From CAZVEE01 sp964625525 (GTDB taxonomy: Bacteria; Pseudomonadota; Alphaproteobacteria; JAJFIK01), in contig CAZVEE010000062.1 of NCBI GenBank assembly GCA_964625525.1, positions 1 through 20,523 on the forward strand: DNA of 20,523 bases, in the 5' to 3' direction. Made by a program: the position numbers and the translations under genes. A model generated the notes under the pieces. It saw only the letters and a list, made by a program, of their open reading frames with translations, was not told the DNA's origin and searched no databases. The stretch's first letter is position 1. Each line of letters opens with the position of its first letter. This document shows positions 8,445-15,571 of the stretch, one piece after another.

Positions 8445-9427
8445 CCCGGCGGGACGGCGAGCAGGGCAATATTCTCATCACCGTGCTGTTGATCGTGGCG
8501 GTGCTGTCGGTCATCGCGGTGGCGGTGATGGACGACATCCGTTTTGCCGTGCGCCGGGCCGCCAATGTGCAAGAGCGCGCCCAGGCCGATTTCTATGCCA
8601 TCGGCGCGGAGCAATTCGCCATGCAGCTGATCGGCCAAGCGGTCCAGCGCGACCCCAGCCGCACTCTGCTGGAAGGCTGGGCGCGTGAGCCTGTGATTTT
8701 CCCCCTTGATGATGGGTTGATCGAGGCCCGCATCGACGATGCCAGCAATTGTTTCAATCTCAATGCTCTCGTCACCGGTGGCGATGGCGCCGAACGGGAG
8801 GCTGATGAGACGCATGTGGCGCTGCTGCGCAACCTGCTGGTGGCTCTTGATGTGGGCGAAGGGGATGCGGAGGGCCTTGCCAATGCTGCCGCCGACTGGA
8901 TCGACAGTGACAGTGTGCCCGAGCCGCAGGGGGCGGAGGACTATTACTACCAAGGTCTAGCGCCGCCGTATCGGGCCGCTAACACGCTCATGGCCGAGGT
9001 GAGTGAAGTGCGCGCCGTGCGCGGCTTCACCCAGGAGATCTATGCCCGGGTCGCGCCCTTCCTGTGCGCCCATCCCACCACCGAGTTCAGCGAGATCAAT
9101 GTGAACACACTGAACGAGGACGACGCCCCGCTTCTGATGATGCTGTTAGGGCCCCAGAACCTCAGCGCGGCCGATGCCCGTTCGGCCATCGCGGCGCGGG
9201 GGCCCAATGGGTATCGCAGCACCGATGATTTCTGGGCCGAGCCCGCCTTTGCGGGAAAACTGCCGACCCAGCCCGAAGAGCTGCCGGTTACCTTGAAGAC
9301 GCGCTACTATGACCTTAAGGTGCGGGTGGCGTATATGCAGGCTTTCGTGCAGCAGCAATCTGTGCTGGAAGTGCGCCCTGCGCGGGATGTTGCCGTGATT
9401 TCCAGACGCTACGGGGTGGCGCCGTGA
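8441..9427 (+). CDS. gspK: T2SS minor pseudopilin GspK
   Basis: GspK caps the pseudopilus tip. The 328-aa protein starts at ATG 8441 (ATGA overlap with gspJ; GGGAGG-type site just upstream). The leader MTRRDGEQG is followed by NILITVLLIVAVL. As usual for GspK there is no Glu at +5, but Asn at +1 is unusual for a pseudopilin. The large periplasmic part carries the family signature DWIDSDSVPEPQGAEDYYY and CFNLNALV and INVNTLNEDDAPLL, in line with the helical insertion domain of GspK. Two Cys lie in the mature part. It overlaps gspL by four bases (GTGA). Confidence 0.95.
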   Translation: MTRRDGEQGNILITVLLIVAVLSVIAVAVMDDIRFAVRRAANVQERAQADFYAIGAEQFAMQLIGQAVQRDPSRTLLEGWAREPVIFPLDDGLIEARIDDASNCFNLNALVTGGDGAEREADETHVALLRNLLVALDVGEGDAEGLANAAADWIDSDSVPEPQGAEDYYYQGLAPPYRAANTLMAEVSEVRAVRGFTQEIYARVAPFLCAHPTTEFSEINVNTLNEDDAPLLMMLLGPQNLSAADARSAIAARGPNGYRSTDDFWAEPAFAGKLPTQPEELPVTLKTRYYDLKVRVAYMQAFVQQQSVLEVRPARDVAVISRRYGVAP

Positions 9428-10653
9428 CCAAGTCATTGATCCTTGCGCTGAGCGCGGAGCCAGGCGGCCCGGTCATCTGGGGCCTGGGAAGTGATGCCGG
9501 CACGCCGGGCACCAGCCCGCGCGTTGAAGCCACCGGACGGGTGTCCGGGCTGGACCAGGCCGCCGAGTTACCGCTTGGCGAAGCGGATCGCATCATTGCC
9601 GTGGTGCCGGGCAGCGATGTGCTCGCCCGCGACGTGACGCTGCCCGCGCGCCGGGAAAGCGAAGCGCGCGCCGCCGTGCCCTATCTCCTGGAAGATGATC
9701 TGGCGAGCGATCCCGAAACGCTGCACTTTGCGCTGGGTAAGGCTGGCGAGGGCGGCGCTCGGCGTGTTGCGGTGGTGGCCTCGGACACCATGGAGCGGTG
9801 GCGCGCGACGCTGGAGCCCATCGTCAAAGACCGGGCCTATGCCTTAATTGCGGATTTCGAAGCGCTGGAGCCACCCCGCGACGGGGCGCGGGTGGTGGAC
9901 CGGGGTGACCGGGTGATCGTGGTTCCCAGCGACCGGGCCGGGTTCACGACGGAGCCGGAGCTTGCGCCCATGGTCATGCCCGAGACACTGGGCGAGGTCA
10001 CGACCATCCGCCTGGAAACGGATCAGGCGGAGCGCCTCACGGAAGGGTTCACCTCTGCCTCGGTGGCCACGGCCCCGGCCCTGACGGATGGCGCTTACTT
10101 CTCCGAAGTGCTTGATGCGGTGCGCGAGGGGCGGGTGACGGACCTGCTTCAGGGGCGCTTTGCGCCTGATGGCGATTTTTCCCTGTCCTTGGATGTTTGG
10201 CGCCGGGCCACGGTCCTCGCGGCCACGGTGGCGCTGGCCTATGCCATCATGCTGGCGGGGCAGGGATGGCACTATGATCGGCTGGCGGATGATCGGCATG
10301 CGCAGGCACTCGGTGTTTTCCGCACGGCCTTCCCCGAGGTGACGCGGATTGTCAATCCGCAGGCACAGATGAATGCGGAGCTGGCGGCGCTGAAAGGTGG
10401 TGGTACGGACGATTACCTGCGGTTGTCATCGCTTCTGTTCGACAGTGTGGAAAACCTGCCGGGTGTGGAATTGCGAGACCTGCGCTATATGGCTGAGCGC
10501 GGCGAAGTGGCCGCCAGCATTGCCTACGGCGCCTATGGCGATGTGGAAGCACTGAAAACGGCGGTGGCCAACCGGGGTGGTGTGTTCGGCGAAGGCGGTT
10601 CACGTCAGCGCGGGGACCGCATCATTGGTGAAATCACCATCGGGCTGCAGTAA
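9424..10653 (+). CDS. gspL: T2SS assembly protein GspL
   Basis: GspL anchors the ATPase GspE to the inner membrane through its actin-like cytoplasmic domain and pairs with GspM. The start is GTG 9424, overlapping the gspK stop by four bases, giving 409 aa. Residues about 1-255 form the cytoplasmic domain (ARDVTLPARRESEARAAVPY and YLLEDDLASDPETLHFA are typical GspL stretches). One membrane helix lies at about 263-280, and a ferredoxin-like periplasmic domain follows (LRDLRYMAERGEVAASIAYG). GspM follows after 15 bases. Confidence 0.93.
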   Translation: MTKSLILALSAEPGGPVIWGLGSDAGTPGTSPRVEATGRVSGLDQAAELPLGEADRIIAVVPGSDVLARDVTLPARRESEARAAVPYLLEDDLASDPETLHFALGKAGEGGARRVAVVASDTMERWRATLEPIVKDRAYALIADFEALEPPRDGARVVDRGDRVIVVPSDRAGFTTEPELAPMVMPETLGEVTTIRLETDQAERLTEGFTSASVATAPALTDGAYFSEVLDAVREGRVTDLLQGRFAPDGDFSLSLDVWRRATVLAATVALAYAIMLAGQGWHYDRLADDRHAQALGVFRTAFPEVTRIVNPQAQMNAELAALKGGGTDDYLRLSSLLFDSVENLPGVELRDLRYMAERGEVAASIAYGAYGDVEALKTAVANRGGVFGEGGSRQRGDRIIGEITIGLQ

Positions 10654-10668
10654 AGTCGGGAGCACGAG

Positions 10669-11151
10669 ATGCAGTGGTGGACCGAACGCAGTCCGCGGGA
10701 GAAGCTGCTGCTCGGCGTGGCCGGCGGGCTGGGCGTGCTCATTATCCTCTACCAATTCCTGTTTGTGCCGCTCACGGCCTATCGTGCCGATGCGGTGCGC
10801 GATTATCAGCGCTCGGACGCTTTATTGACTGAAATGCGTGCCGGTGCGGCTGAGGCCTCGGCGCTGAAAACGGTGGCCGAGCGGCGGATCCGGCGCAGTG
10901 ACCAACCGCTGCGGGTCACCGTTACAGCCTCGGCGCATCAGGCGGGCGTCACGATCACGCGGATTGAGCCGGCCCGTGACGGCGGCCTGTCAGTCTGGAT
11001 CGAAGAAGTGGGCGCGCAGCCGTTACATCGCTGGATCAAAGATCTGCATGCGGATCATGGGATTGCCGTCTCCAAGGCATCCATCCATCGCCATGAGGAT
11101 CGCCCGCTGGTGCGCGCGCAGATCCAGTTCGCAGGGAGCGAAGGCTCGTGA
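10669..11151 (+). CDS. gspM: T2SS assembly protein GspM
   Basis: GspM is a small bitopic inner-membrane partner of GspL. The 160-aa product starts at ATG 10669 with GGGAG at 10658-10662. A short cytoplasmic tail with MQWWTERSPREKLLLGV, typical of the family, leads into a membrane helix (about residues 14-34). A periplasmic ferredoxin-like domain follows (VTASAHQAGVTITRIEP, then LHRWIKDLHADHGIAVSKAS). It overlaps gspN by four bases (GTGA). Confidence 0.93.
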   Translation: MQWWTERSPREKLLLGVAGGLGVLIILYQFLFVPLTAYRADAVRDYQRSDALLTEMRAGAAEASALKTVAERRIRRSDQPLRVTVTASAHQAGVTITRIEPARDGGLSVWIEEVGAQPLHRWIKDLHADHGIAVSKASIHRHEDRPLVRAQIQFAGSEGS

Positions 11152-11882
11152 GGGCGTGGCATCTTGCCATTGTTTTTGTTTTGGCTCTGATCGGCTTCGG
11201 GCTGGCGGCGCTGCCGTTAAGTGCGGCCTTGCAGTGGTCCGGTGCCGATCGCTCGGGACTGAGCTATGCGCGTGCGACGGGCACGCTCTGGAACGGGACC
11301 TTGGAAAATGCCGTACTCGGACAGATCGCACTTGGCGATGTGACCGTGGAAACCCGGCCGCTTGATCTGCTCTTGGGGCGGTTGGGGATGGATTGGCGCT
11401 TCAATGGTCCGGGCCTTGGCGGGCAAGGGGATTTGTTGCTCTCGCCTTGGCAACGGGTGACGCTGCTTGATACGCGCCTTGCCGGCAACCTTGCGGATTT
11501 GCCGCTTGTGGTGCCCCTGTCCGGGACGTTGGGCCTTGATATCGACCGGCTGACCGTGGGGCCTGAGGGCTGTACGGCCGTGGTGGCACGGGTGGCGGCC
11601 GACCCCAAAGTGCATTATGGCGAAGAGCAAAGCTGGACCAGCCCGCCGCTCGACGGGGTCGCCGCGTGCACCGACGGTGTGCTGCATGTGCCCGTGAGCG
11701 GCACGCGCGGCGGCGACACCGTGTCCATCGATCTGCGTATAGCGCCGGACCGCACCTATGATGTGCAGCTCGGCGTCAAGAGCGGGGAGCGGCGCATTAC
11801 GGACGCGCTCGAACTCATCGGCTTCCGGCGGGGTGCGGGCGGGCGTCTAGAGTATCAGGATCAGGGCGCTCTTGGGCGCTGA
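11148..11882 (+). CDS. gspN: T2SS protein GspN
   Basis: GspN is an accessory T2SS inner-membrane protein, found only in part of T2SS operons and of uncertain role. The 244-aa product starts at GTG 11148, overlapping the gspM stop by four bases. It has an N-terminal signal anchor (LAIVFVLALIGFGLAALPLS) and a periplasmic beta-rich region with GTLWNGTLENAVLGQIALGD, RPLDLLLGRLGMDWRF and GDLLLSPWQRVTLLD, which fit T2SN. This is the last recognisable gsp gene; 47 bases separate it from the next gene. Confidence 0.88.
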   Translation: MRAWHLAIVFVLALIGFGLAALPLSAALQWSGADRSGLSYARATGTLWNGTLENAVLGQIALGDVTVETRPLDLLLGRLGMDWRFNGPGLGGQGDLLLSPWQRVTLLDTRLAGNLADLPLVVPLSGTLGLDIDRLTVGPEGCTAVVARVAADPKVHYGEEQSWTSPPLDGVAACTDGVLHVPVSGTRGGDTVSIDLRIAPDRTYDVQLGVKSGERRITDALELIGFRRGAGGRLEYQDQGALGR

Positions 11883-11929
11883 GGCGCTTTCGCGGCACGC
11901 GCCCTGAGCCATGCGTAAACGAGGCTGTC

Positions 11930-12694
11930 ATGAGACATGGAGCGGTGTTGGCGGTGGGTCTGGCGTTATGCCTGGGGCTCGCGGGGTGTGGGTGGTCCCA
12001 GCCGGACCGGCCCACGCGCGGTCAGGATGATACCCGGGCCCTGATGGCGATCTTGAACAACCCCGCCGGAGCTCCCACTCAGCCAGTGCCTCAAGCTCAG
12101 GCACCCCAGCCGCAAGCGCCAGCATCCCCGCGACCGCAACCCGTGGCCCCGGCCGTCCAAGTCCCGGTTCCGCAACAGACCGCGCCGCAAACCCCCGTCT
12201 TCCAGGCTCCGGCGGATCCAGCTCCGGCCGGGCCAACTCCGGCCGAGCCACCGCGTTCCGTGCAGCCCATGCCGCCGCAGCCAACGCAAACGCCAGCGCC
12301 GGCCCCTGTGGCGCAGGCGGATAGTCCCGTGGGCAGTCTCTCACCACAAACACTGGAGCCCGGCGCGTGCGGCCTTTTCCTCTGGGTGCGCCAGCGCCAG
12401 GCCCATCTGGTTTTCTTCTCCGGCGGGCGCAGCAATGAAGCGCGGATGCATATGGATGGGCAGGACGTGACGCTGCAGCGGCTCACGGCGGATGGCACCA
12501 TGCTGTTCGGCCAGCATGCGCGCCAGACCTTTCTCGCGAATGGTCGGCAGATCGCGCTCAATGTCGTGTTTCAGCCGCGCTCCGATCTCGCCTCCGGGGC
12601 TGCCGTGCCGCAGGGTACCCTGCGGGTTGAGGACAATGAGGGGTGGTCCTTTGTGATGCCGGTCGCAGGACTGATTGCCTGTCAGCCGGTCTGA
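11930..12694 (+). CDS. Proline/glutamine-rich lipoprotein of unknown function
   Basis: I do not recognise a named family. The 254-aa product starts at ATG 11930 with GAGG five bases upstream. It has a lipoprotein signal peptide with lipobox LAGC (Cys20). A Pro/Gln/Ala-rich linker spans about residues 45-140. The compact C-terminal domain (about 145-254) is bounded by Cys147 and Cys251, likely a disulphide, and contains FLWVRQRQAHLVFFSGG, QTFLANGRQIALNV and WSFVMPVAGLIAC. The lipid anchor, flexible spacer and periplasmic domain suit an envelope tether. The gene sits 47 bases after gspN on the same strand, so co-transcription with the T2SS is likely. A pilotin-like or substrate-related role is inference from position only; Gly21 at +2 after the Cys does not signal inner-membrane retention. 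Confidence 0.8.
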   Translation: MRHGAVLAVGLALCLGLAGCGWSQPDRPTRGQDDTRALMAILNNPAGAPTQPVPQAQAPQPQAPASPRPQPVAPAVQVPVPQQTAPQTPVFQAPADPAPAGPTPAEPPRSVQPMPPQPTQTPAPAPVAQADSPVGSLSPQTLEPGACGLFLWVRQRQAHLVFFSGGRSNEARMHMDGQDVTLQRLTADGTMLFGQHARQTFLANGRQIALNVVFQPRSDLASGAAVPQGTLRVEDNEGWSFVMPVAGLIACQPV

Positions 12695-12879
12695 TCGCGC
12701 CAATGCCTCGGCAGAGATGCCTCGTCTGTGGTAGCCTTATAGCAACGATCAACGGTTGGTGTGGCCGGCACCCAGGGACCGCACCCTGTGGCCGGATCCC
12801 CCGAATCGTCGCTTGATTGCAGGCACTCGAACGGGACTGGATCCCTCGAGGCCTCCCCGCAAGAAGGGTCAAATGCGTG

Positions 12880-13950
12880 ATGAGGGACGGGCCGGGCGCG
12901 AACAGCGTGAGCGGTGTGACAGGGGCGAGCCAATGGGTCTGGGGCGCGGCGGCCATTGCGCTGGCGGCCCTGATGCCGGTCGGCGCGAGCGCACAGCAGG
13001 AGGCGCCTGTGCCGGGTGAGGCGCCCGTGGCTGAGGCCGAAGCCGCTGAGGTGGAGGACATACGCCGTAAGGATGAGGTGATGATCGTTGAAGGCGAGGC
13101 CACCCGGTTTCGCCGGGCGCTCGATAATTCCCAAGCCTTCAACGAGTTCTTCTCCGACGAACGCTTCGAGGACGAAATCAACTACACCCGCGTGCGCCTG
13201 CGCGCGAACGCGTTCTTTCGGGAGGGCCAGGGCGCGGATCTGGATCCCCAAACCCGGGTGCGCATCCGTTTGCCCGGCGCCAAGCGGCGTTTCAACCTGT
13301 TGCTGTCGGGGGATTTCGATGATGCGCTTGGCCTCAACAATGAGGAAGATCCGCTTCAAGAAGATCTGAAAAACCTGTTGGAGCCCGAGGAATCCGAAGA
13401 CGGCAGCTTGGCCCTGCAGACCTTCCTGGCGGCGACCGAGCAGCTCAATATCAGCGTCCAGACCGGCGTGCGTCTGCGCAACGCCACACCCGTGGCCTTT
13501 ATTGGCCCGCGCTATCGGCAGACATTCGATCTCGACCCCTGGCTCTTACGCATCACCCAGCAGGTTCGTTGGTTTTCCGATGATGGCTTTGCCATCCGGT
13601 CCGCCTTGGATTTTGAGCGGGAGCTGGCGCCCAAATTTCAGTTGCGCATTACGCCCAACGCGGATTGGAGCCAGGATGACGAGGAAATCGCCTATGGCGT
13701 CAATATCCGCCTCTACCATGATCTGGGGCCCGATCACGCGCTGCGCTATGATCTGACGGCGCGCATTGAAACCGAGCCGGTGCACCAGGCGGACCGGTTC
13801 ATCGCCCGCGTCCGCTATCGCCGCCGCCTGCTCGGGACATGGCTCTATGGGGAAATTGCCCCGGAACTGGCTTTTCCGCGAGATCGGGATTTCGATCTCA
13901 CGCCAGGGATCCTGTTGCGAATAGATACTATTTTCAGCCATAGCTGGTGA
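12880..13950 (+). CDS. Exported protein, probable beta-barrel outer-membrane protein
   Basis: No named family is recognised. From ATG 12880 (356 aa; GTG 12877 equally close) the ribosome site is AAGAAGGG at 12861-12868. The frame stays open back to TTG 12817, but that adds residues before the signal peptide. A signal peptide with cleavage near ASA38|QQE is followed by an acidic, Glu/Ala-rich segment, then alternating amphipathic strands rich in Arg and aromatics (TRVRIRLPGAKRRFNLLLSG, RYRQTFDLDPWLLRITQQVR). It ends at Trp (IFSHSW), the kind of terminal aromatic expected of outer-membrane barrels. The strand pattern recalls uncharacterised exported proteins of proteobacteria; no function can be claimed. 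It lies 185 bases after the lipoprotein and may have its own promoter. Confidence 0.72.
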   Translation: MRDGPGANSVSGVTGASQWVWGAAAIALAALMPVGASAQQEAPVPGEAPVAEAEAAEVEDIRRKDEVMIVEGEATRFRRALDNSQAFNEFFSDERFEDEINYTRVRLRANAFFREGQGADLDPQTRVRIRLPGAKRRFNLLLSGDFDDALGLNNEEDPLQEDLKNLLEPEESEDGSLALQTFLAATEQLNISVQTGVRLRNATPVAFIGPRYRQTFDLDPWLLRITQQVRWFSDDGFAIRSALDFERELAPKFQLRITPNADWSQDDEEIAYGVNIRLYHDLGPDHALRYDLTARIETEPVHQADRFIARVRYRRRLLGTWLYGEIAPELAFPRDRDFDLTPGILLRIDTIFSHSW

Positions 13951-14006
13951 TAATTTAGCGTTGAGGTGTGAATTGACTCGCCTTGCGTTTCGACTCACGG
14001 CATCCT

Positions 14007-14023
14007 GCTTGCTTGTAGCAAGC
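14007..14023 (+). terminator. Hairpin 57 bases after the outer-membrane protein gene, weak terminator candidate
   Basis: Perfect 6-bp stem GCTTGC/GCAAGC with a five-base loop ttgta. It is the first hairpin after the stop codon at 13950, so termination of the upstream transcript is possible. No T-run follows (ctatcc), so an intrinsic terminator is only weakly supported. Confidence 0.3.
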
Positions 14024-14302
14024 CTATCCACAAATCGACATAGCGGTGGATGGCTTGTAAATTGTAACGCTTTTCTCGTGTGAGGAGCGTCACAGTATCG
14101 TAATATCCGAACTGAAAATGAGGGGATTGTCACCGGGAGGCCTTGTGTTTCCCCTGCAATCCGGATCCGTTCGGCGGTGCCGTGGAGCGTCATGACCCAG
14201 GATTGGACCAGTCCGTATACACCTGTTGGCAATGACCCACTGTTCTGCGCACAAATAAAAAACGAAATCTGGCTCACTTTGATGGGCGCGATGATGAATC
14301 GG

Positions 14303-14325
14303 TCGGGCGGTGCAAAACCGTCCGG
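14303..14325. other. Hairpin, 9-bp stem
   Basis: Stem 14303-14311 with 14317-14325, tcgggcggt against accgtccgg, includes two G-T wobbles on the plus strand; loop gcaaa. It lies in the long intergenic leader, 34 bases before the next hairpin. Not terminator-like because no T-run follows. Confidence 0.45.
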
Positions 14326-14358
14326 GCCGGATCATAACACTGCCTGTTTGTCTGATTG

Positions 14359-14379
14359 CAGACGGTCTTAGACCGTTTG
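14359..14379. other. Hairpin with a competing alternative pairing
   Basis: Stem 14359-14367 with 14371-14379 (core ACGGTC/GACCGT, one wobble) has a tight TTA loop. A mutually exclusive pairing joins GCAGACG (14358-14364) with CGTCTGC (14387-14393), a perfect 7-bp match. Two exclusive states are the arrangement seen in attenuators; whether they form here is inference. Confidence 0.45.
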
Positions 14380-14434
14380 TCGCCTTCGTCTGCCGGTGGG
14401 GCGCCGGAAGGATAGGGCGGTCATAGTCGGGATG

Positions 14435-14475
14435 CGTGCTTCCGAGCCCAATCGTGGCTCGTGACGGGAAGCGTG
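14435..14475. other. Long two-part hairpin
   Basis: Outer stem 14435-14443 with 14467-14475 is nine pairs with two wobbles. Inner stem GAGCC (14444-14448) with GGCTC (14456-14460) stacks on it, leaving a 7-base loop and a 6-base bulge (14461-14466) on the 3' side. Fourteen pairs in 41 bases is the strongest structure in this intergenic region. Confidence 0.5.
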
Positions 14476-14687
14476 AGAGCCATGAGATGTGCCTTTGCGC
14501 CACATTTCCCACGGTCATCTCCGTTATGGCAATAGAAGAATGGTCACGATGCAGACAAACTGTGTTTTGATCGTTCTTGATACCTGTCGGTACGGGAACT
14601 AAATTGAGTCCTATCGGCAGTTCTTTCGGTTGGGCGGTGCTGTGCGCACTCTGTTGTCTGGCCGAAAGAGGATAACGTCAAGGCGCT

Positions 14688-14723
14688 GGAGCAAGGCAGG
14701 GTTGCACGCTGCCTCAACGCTCC
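14688..14723 (+). promoter_or_regulatory. Hairpin just upstream of the receiver-PAS ribosome site
   Basis: GGAGC (14688-14692) pairs with GCTCC (14719-14723) and AGGCAG (14694-14699) with CTGCCT (14709-14714). The loop is nine bases and the internal loop is 1 by 4. The 3' edge is 11 bases before the GAGGAA ribosome site of the gene at 14746, so it could affect transcript stability or translation. A role is inferred from position only. Confidence 0.45.
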
Positions 14724-14745
14724 GGGGGATGAGTGAGGAAGCGTT

Positions 14746-15510
14746 ATGACACTGTGTGAACCCGAGGGGCCGCGTTGGGATTTTTCCCGGGTCGATGATG
14801 CCATTGGCCATGTTCTTCTCGTTGAAGATAATCCGCATGATGCACTATTGATGCGGAACATGCTGGAAGCAGAGGCCAAAGATGTGAGCGGTGTTGAGAC
14901 TGTCTCACGATTGGAGGACGCGTGTGATCGCCTGAACAATCGCCATTATGATCTGGTGCTACTGGCGCTGAGACTGCGTGAGGGCGATGCCTTTCACCAG
15001 GCGGTCTCCACGATCACGGAACGTTGTCAGGCGCCTGTCGTGATTGTGACGGATGAGAAAGACACCGGCCTTGGCCTTGATTGCCTGCTGCTTGGCGTCC
15101 AAGAAGTGCTGCGCAAGGACATGTTGAGCCCGGAAAGCCTGAAGCGGGCGATGGTCTTTTCTCGGCAACGCTTCCAGATGGCGCAAGAGTGGTTCGAGGC
15201 GAATACCAAAGCTCTTCAGAATGCGGATGAGCAGGAGCTGGTAGCTGTGTCGGCGGATCTGCCGCAACCGGATCTGCCCATGCTGGTGGTGAATGAGGCC
15301 GGGGCCATCGTTTCGGCTACGGATGCCGCCGTGGCCATGATGGGCTGGCATGACGAGGACGTCATCGGGCGCACCTTGATCGAAGAGATGGAACAGTTAC
15401 GCCGAGAAGGTCGCGCTGCGGCCATCATGATTGTCCGGATGAAGGACACGCTATGGAACGGTGAGCCGGCTCATGTCCTGCGCATTGATCTGGATCCGGC
15501 GACGGGGTGA
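14746..15510 (+). CDS. Receiver-PAS protein with pseudo-receiver domain
   Basis: The 254-aa protein starts at ATG 14746 with GAGGAA five bases upstream. Residues about 21-140 form a CheY-like receiver: VLLVEDNPHDALLMRNML with acidic residues Glu27/Asp28, conserved Thr102 (VIVTDEKD) and Lys124. The phosphoacceptor site reads DLVLLALRL, with Ala74 (codon gcg, 14965-14967) where Asp is expected. Residues about 175-250 are a PAS-like domain (PMLVVNEAGAIVSATDAAVA, then GWHDEDVIGRTL). There is no DNA-binding, GGDEF, EAL or kinase output. It is therefore unlikely to be phosphorylated in the normal way and may act by protein-protein contact or as a sensor adaptor. The gene stands alone behind a long structured leader and converges on rocF. 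Confidence 0.82.
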   Translation: MTLCEPEGPRWDFSRVDDAIGHVLLVEDNPHDALLMRNMLEAEAKDVSGVETVSRLEDACDRLNNRHYDLVLLALRLREGDAFHQAVSTITERCQAPVVIVTDEKDTGLGLDCLLLGVQEVLRKDMLSPESLKRAMVFSRQRFQMAQEWFEANTKALQNADEQELVAVSADLPQPDLPMLVVNEAGAIVSATDAAVAMMGWHDEDVIGRTLIEEMEQLRREGRAAAIMIVRMKDTLWNGEPAHVLRIDLDPATG

Positions 15511-15518
15511 TGATCCCC

Positions 15519-15537
15519 GCCCGGTTTCCACGCGGGC
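15519..15537. terminator. Weak hairpin between convergent genes
   Basis: GCCCG (15519-15523) can pair with CGGGC (15533-15537) around a nine-base loop in the 61-base gap between the receiver-PAS gene and the 3' end of rocF. No T-run follows on either strand, so only a weak bidirectional terminator is suggested. Confidence 0.2.
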
Positions 15538-15571
15538 AAGGACCTGAGTTTGTCCGTTTGCAGGCGGATGG

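Larger units (their letters stand above)
13951..14745. other. 795-base intergenic region without convincing gene, rich in hairpins
   Basis: This stretch is visibly less GC-rich than its neighbours and holds no coding frame I would defend. Short frames exist on both strands but lack family motifs and the GC-rich third positions of flanking genes. It contains at least five hairpins: 14007-14023, 14303-14325, 14359-14379, 14435-14475 and 14688-14723. It ends at the ribosome site of the receiver-PAS gene (GAGGAA, 14735-14740). It could be a long structured 5' leader, a small RNA gene, or both. No known riboswitch, tmRNA, RNase P or 6S hallmark was seen. Confidence 0.6.

Noticed and set aside
12695..12879. 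Direct repeat TGTGGCCGG (12760, 12787) and CAGGG/CCCTG stem between the lipoprotein and the outer-membrane-like gene
   Set aside because: Short GC-rich matches expected by chance; no T-run, so no terminator is called.
14192..14371. Small plus-strand frame of 59 codons (GGAG four bases before ATG 14192)
   Set aside because: No recognisable motif, no signal or membrane segment, third-position base use unlike flanking genes, and it overlaps two hairpins. More likely non-coding.
14090..14518. 142-codon minus-strand frame in the intergenic region
   Set aside because: Composition rich in Arg, Pro and His typical of antisense GC-rich frames; no motif and no ribosome site.
14595..14625. GGAAC followed by GTT resembling a general stress (EcfG-type) promoter before the receiver-PAS gene
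   Set aside because: The gap from GGAAC to TT is 21 bases, longer than the 18-19 expected, so the elements are out of register.
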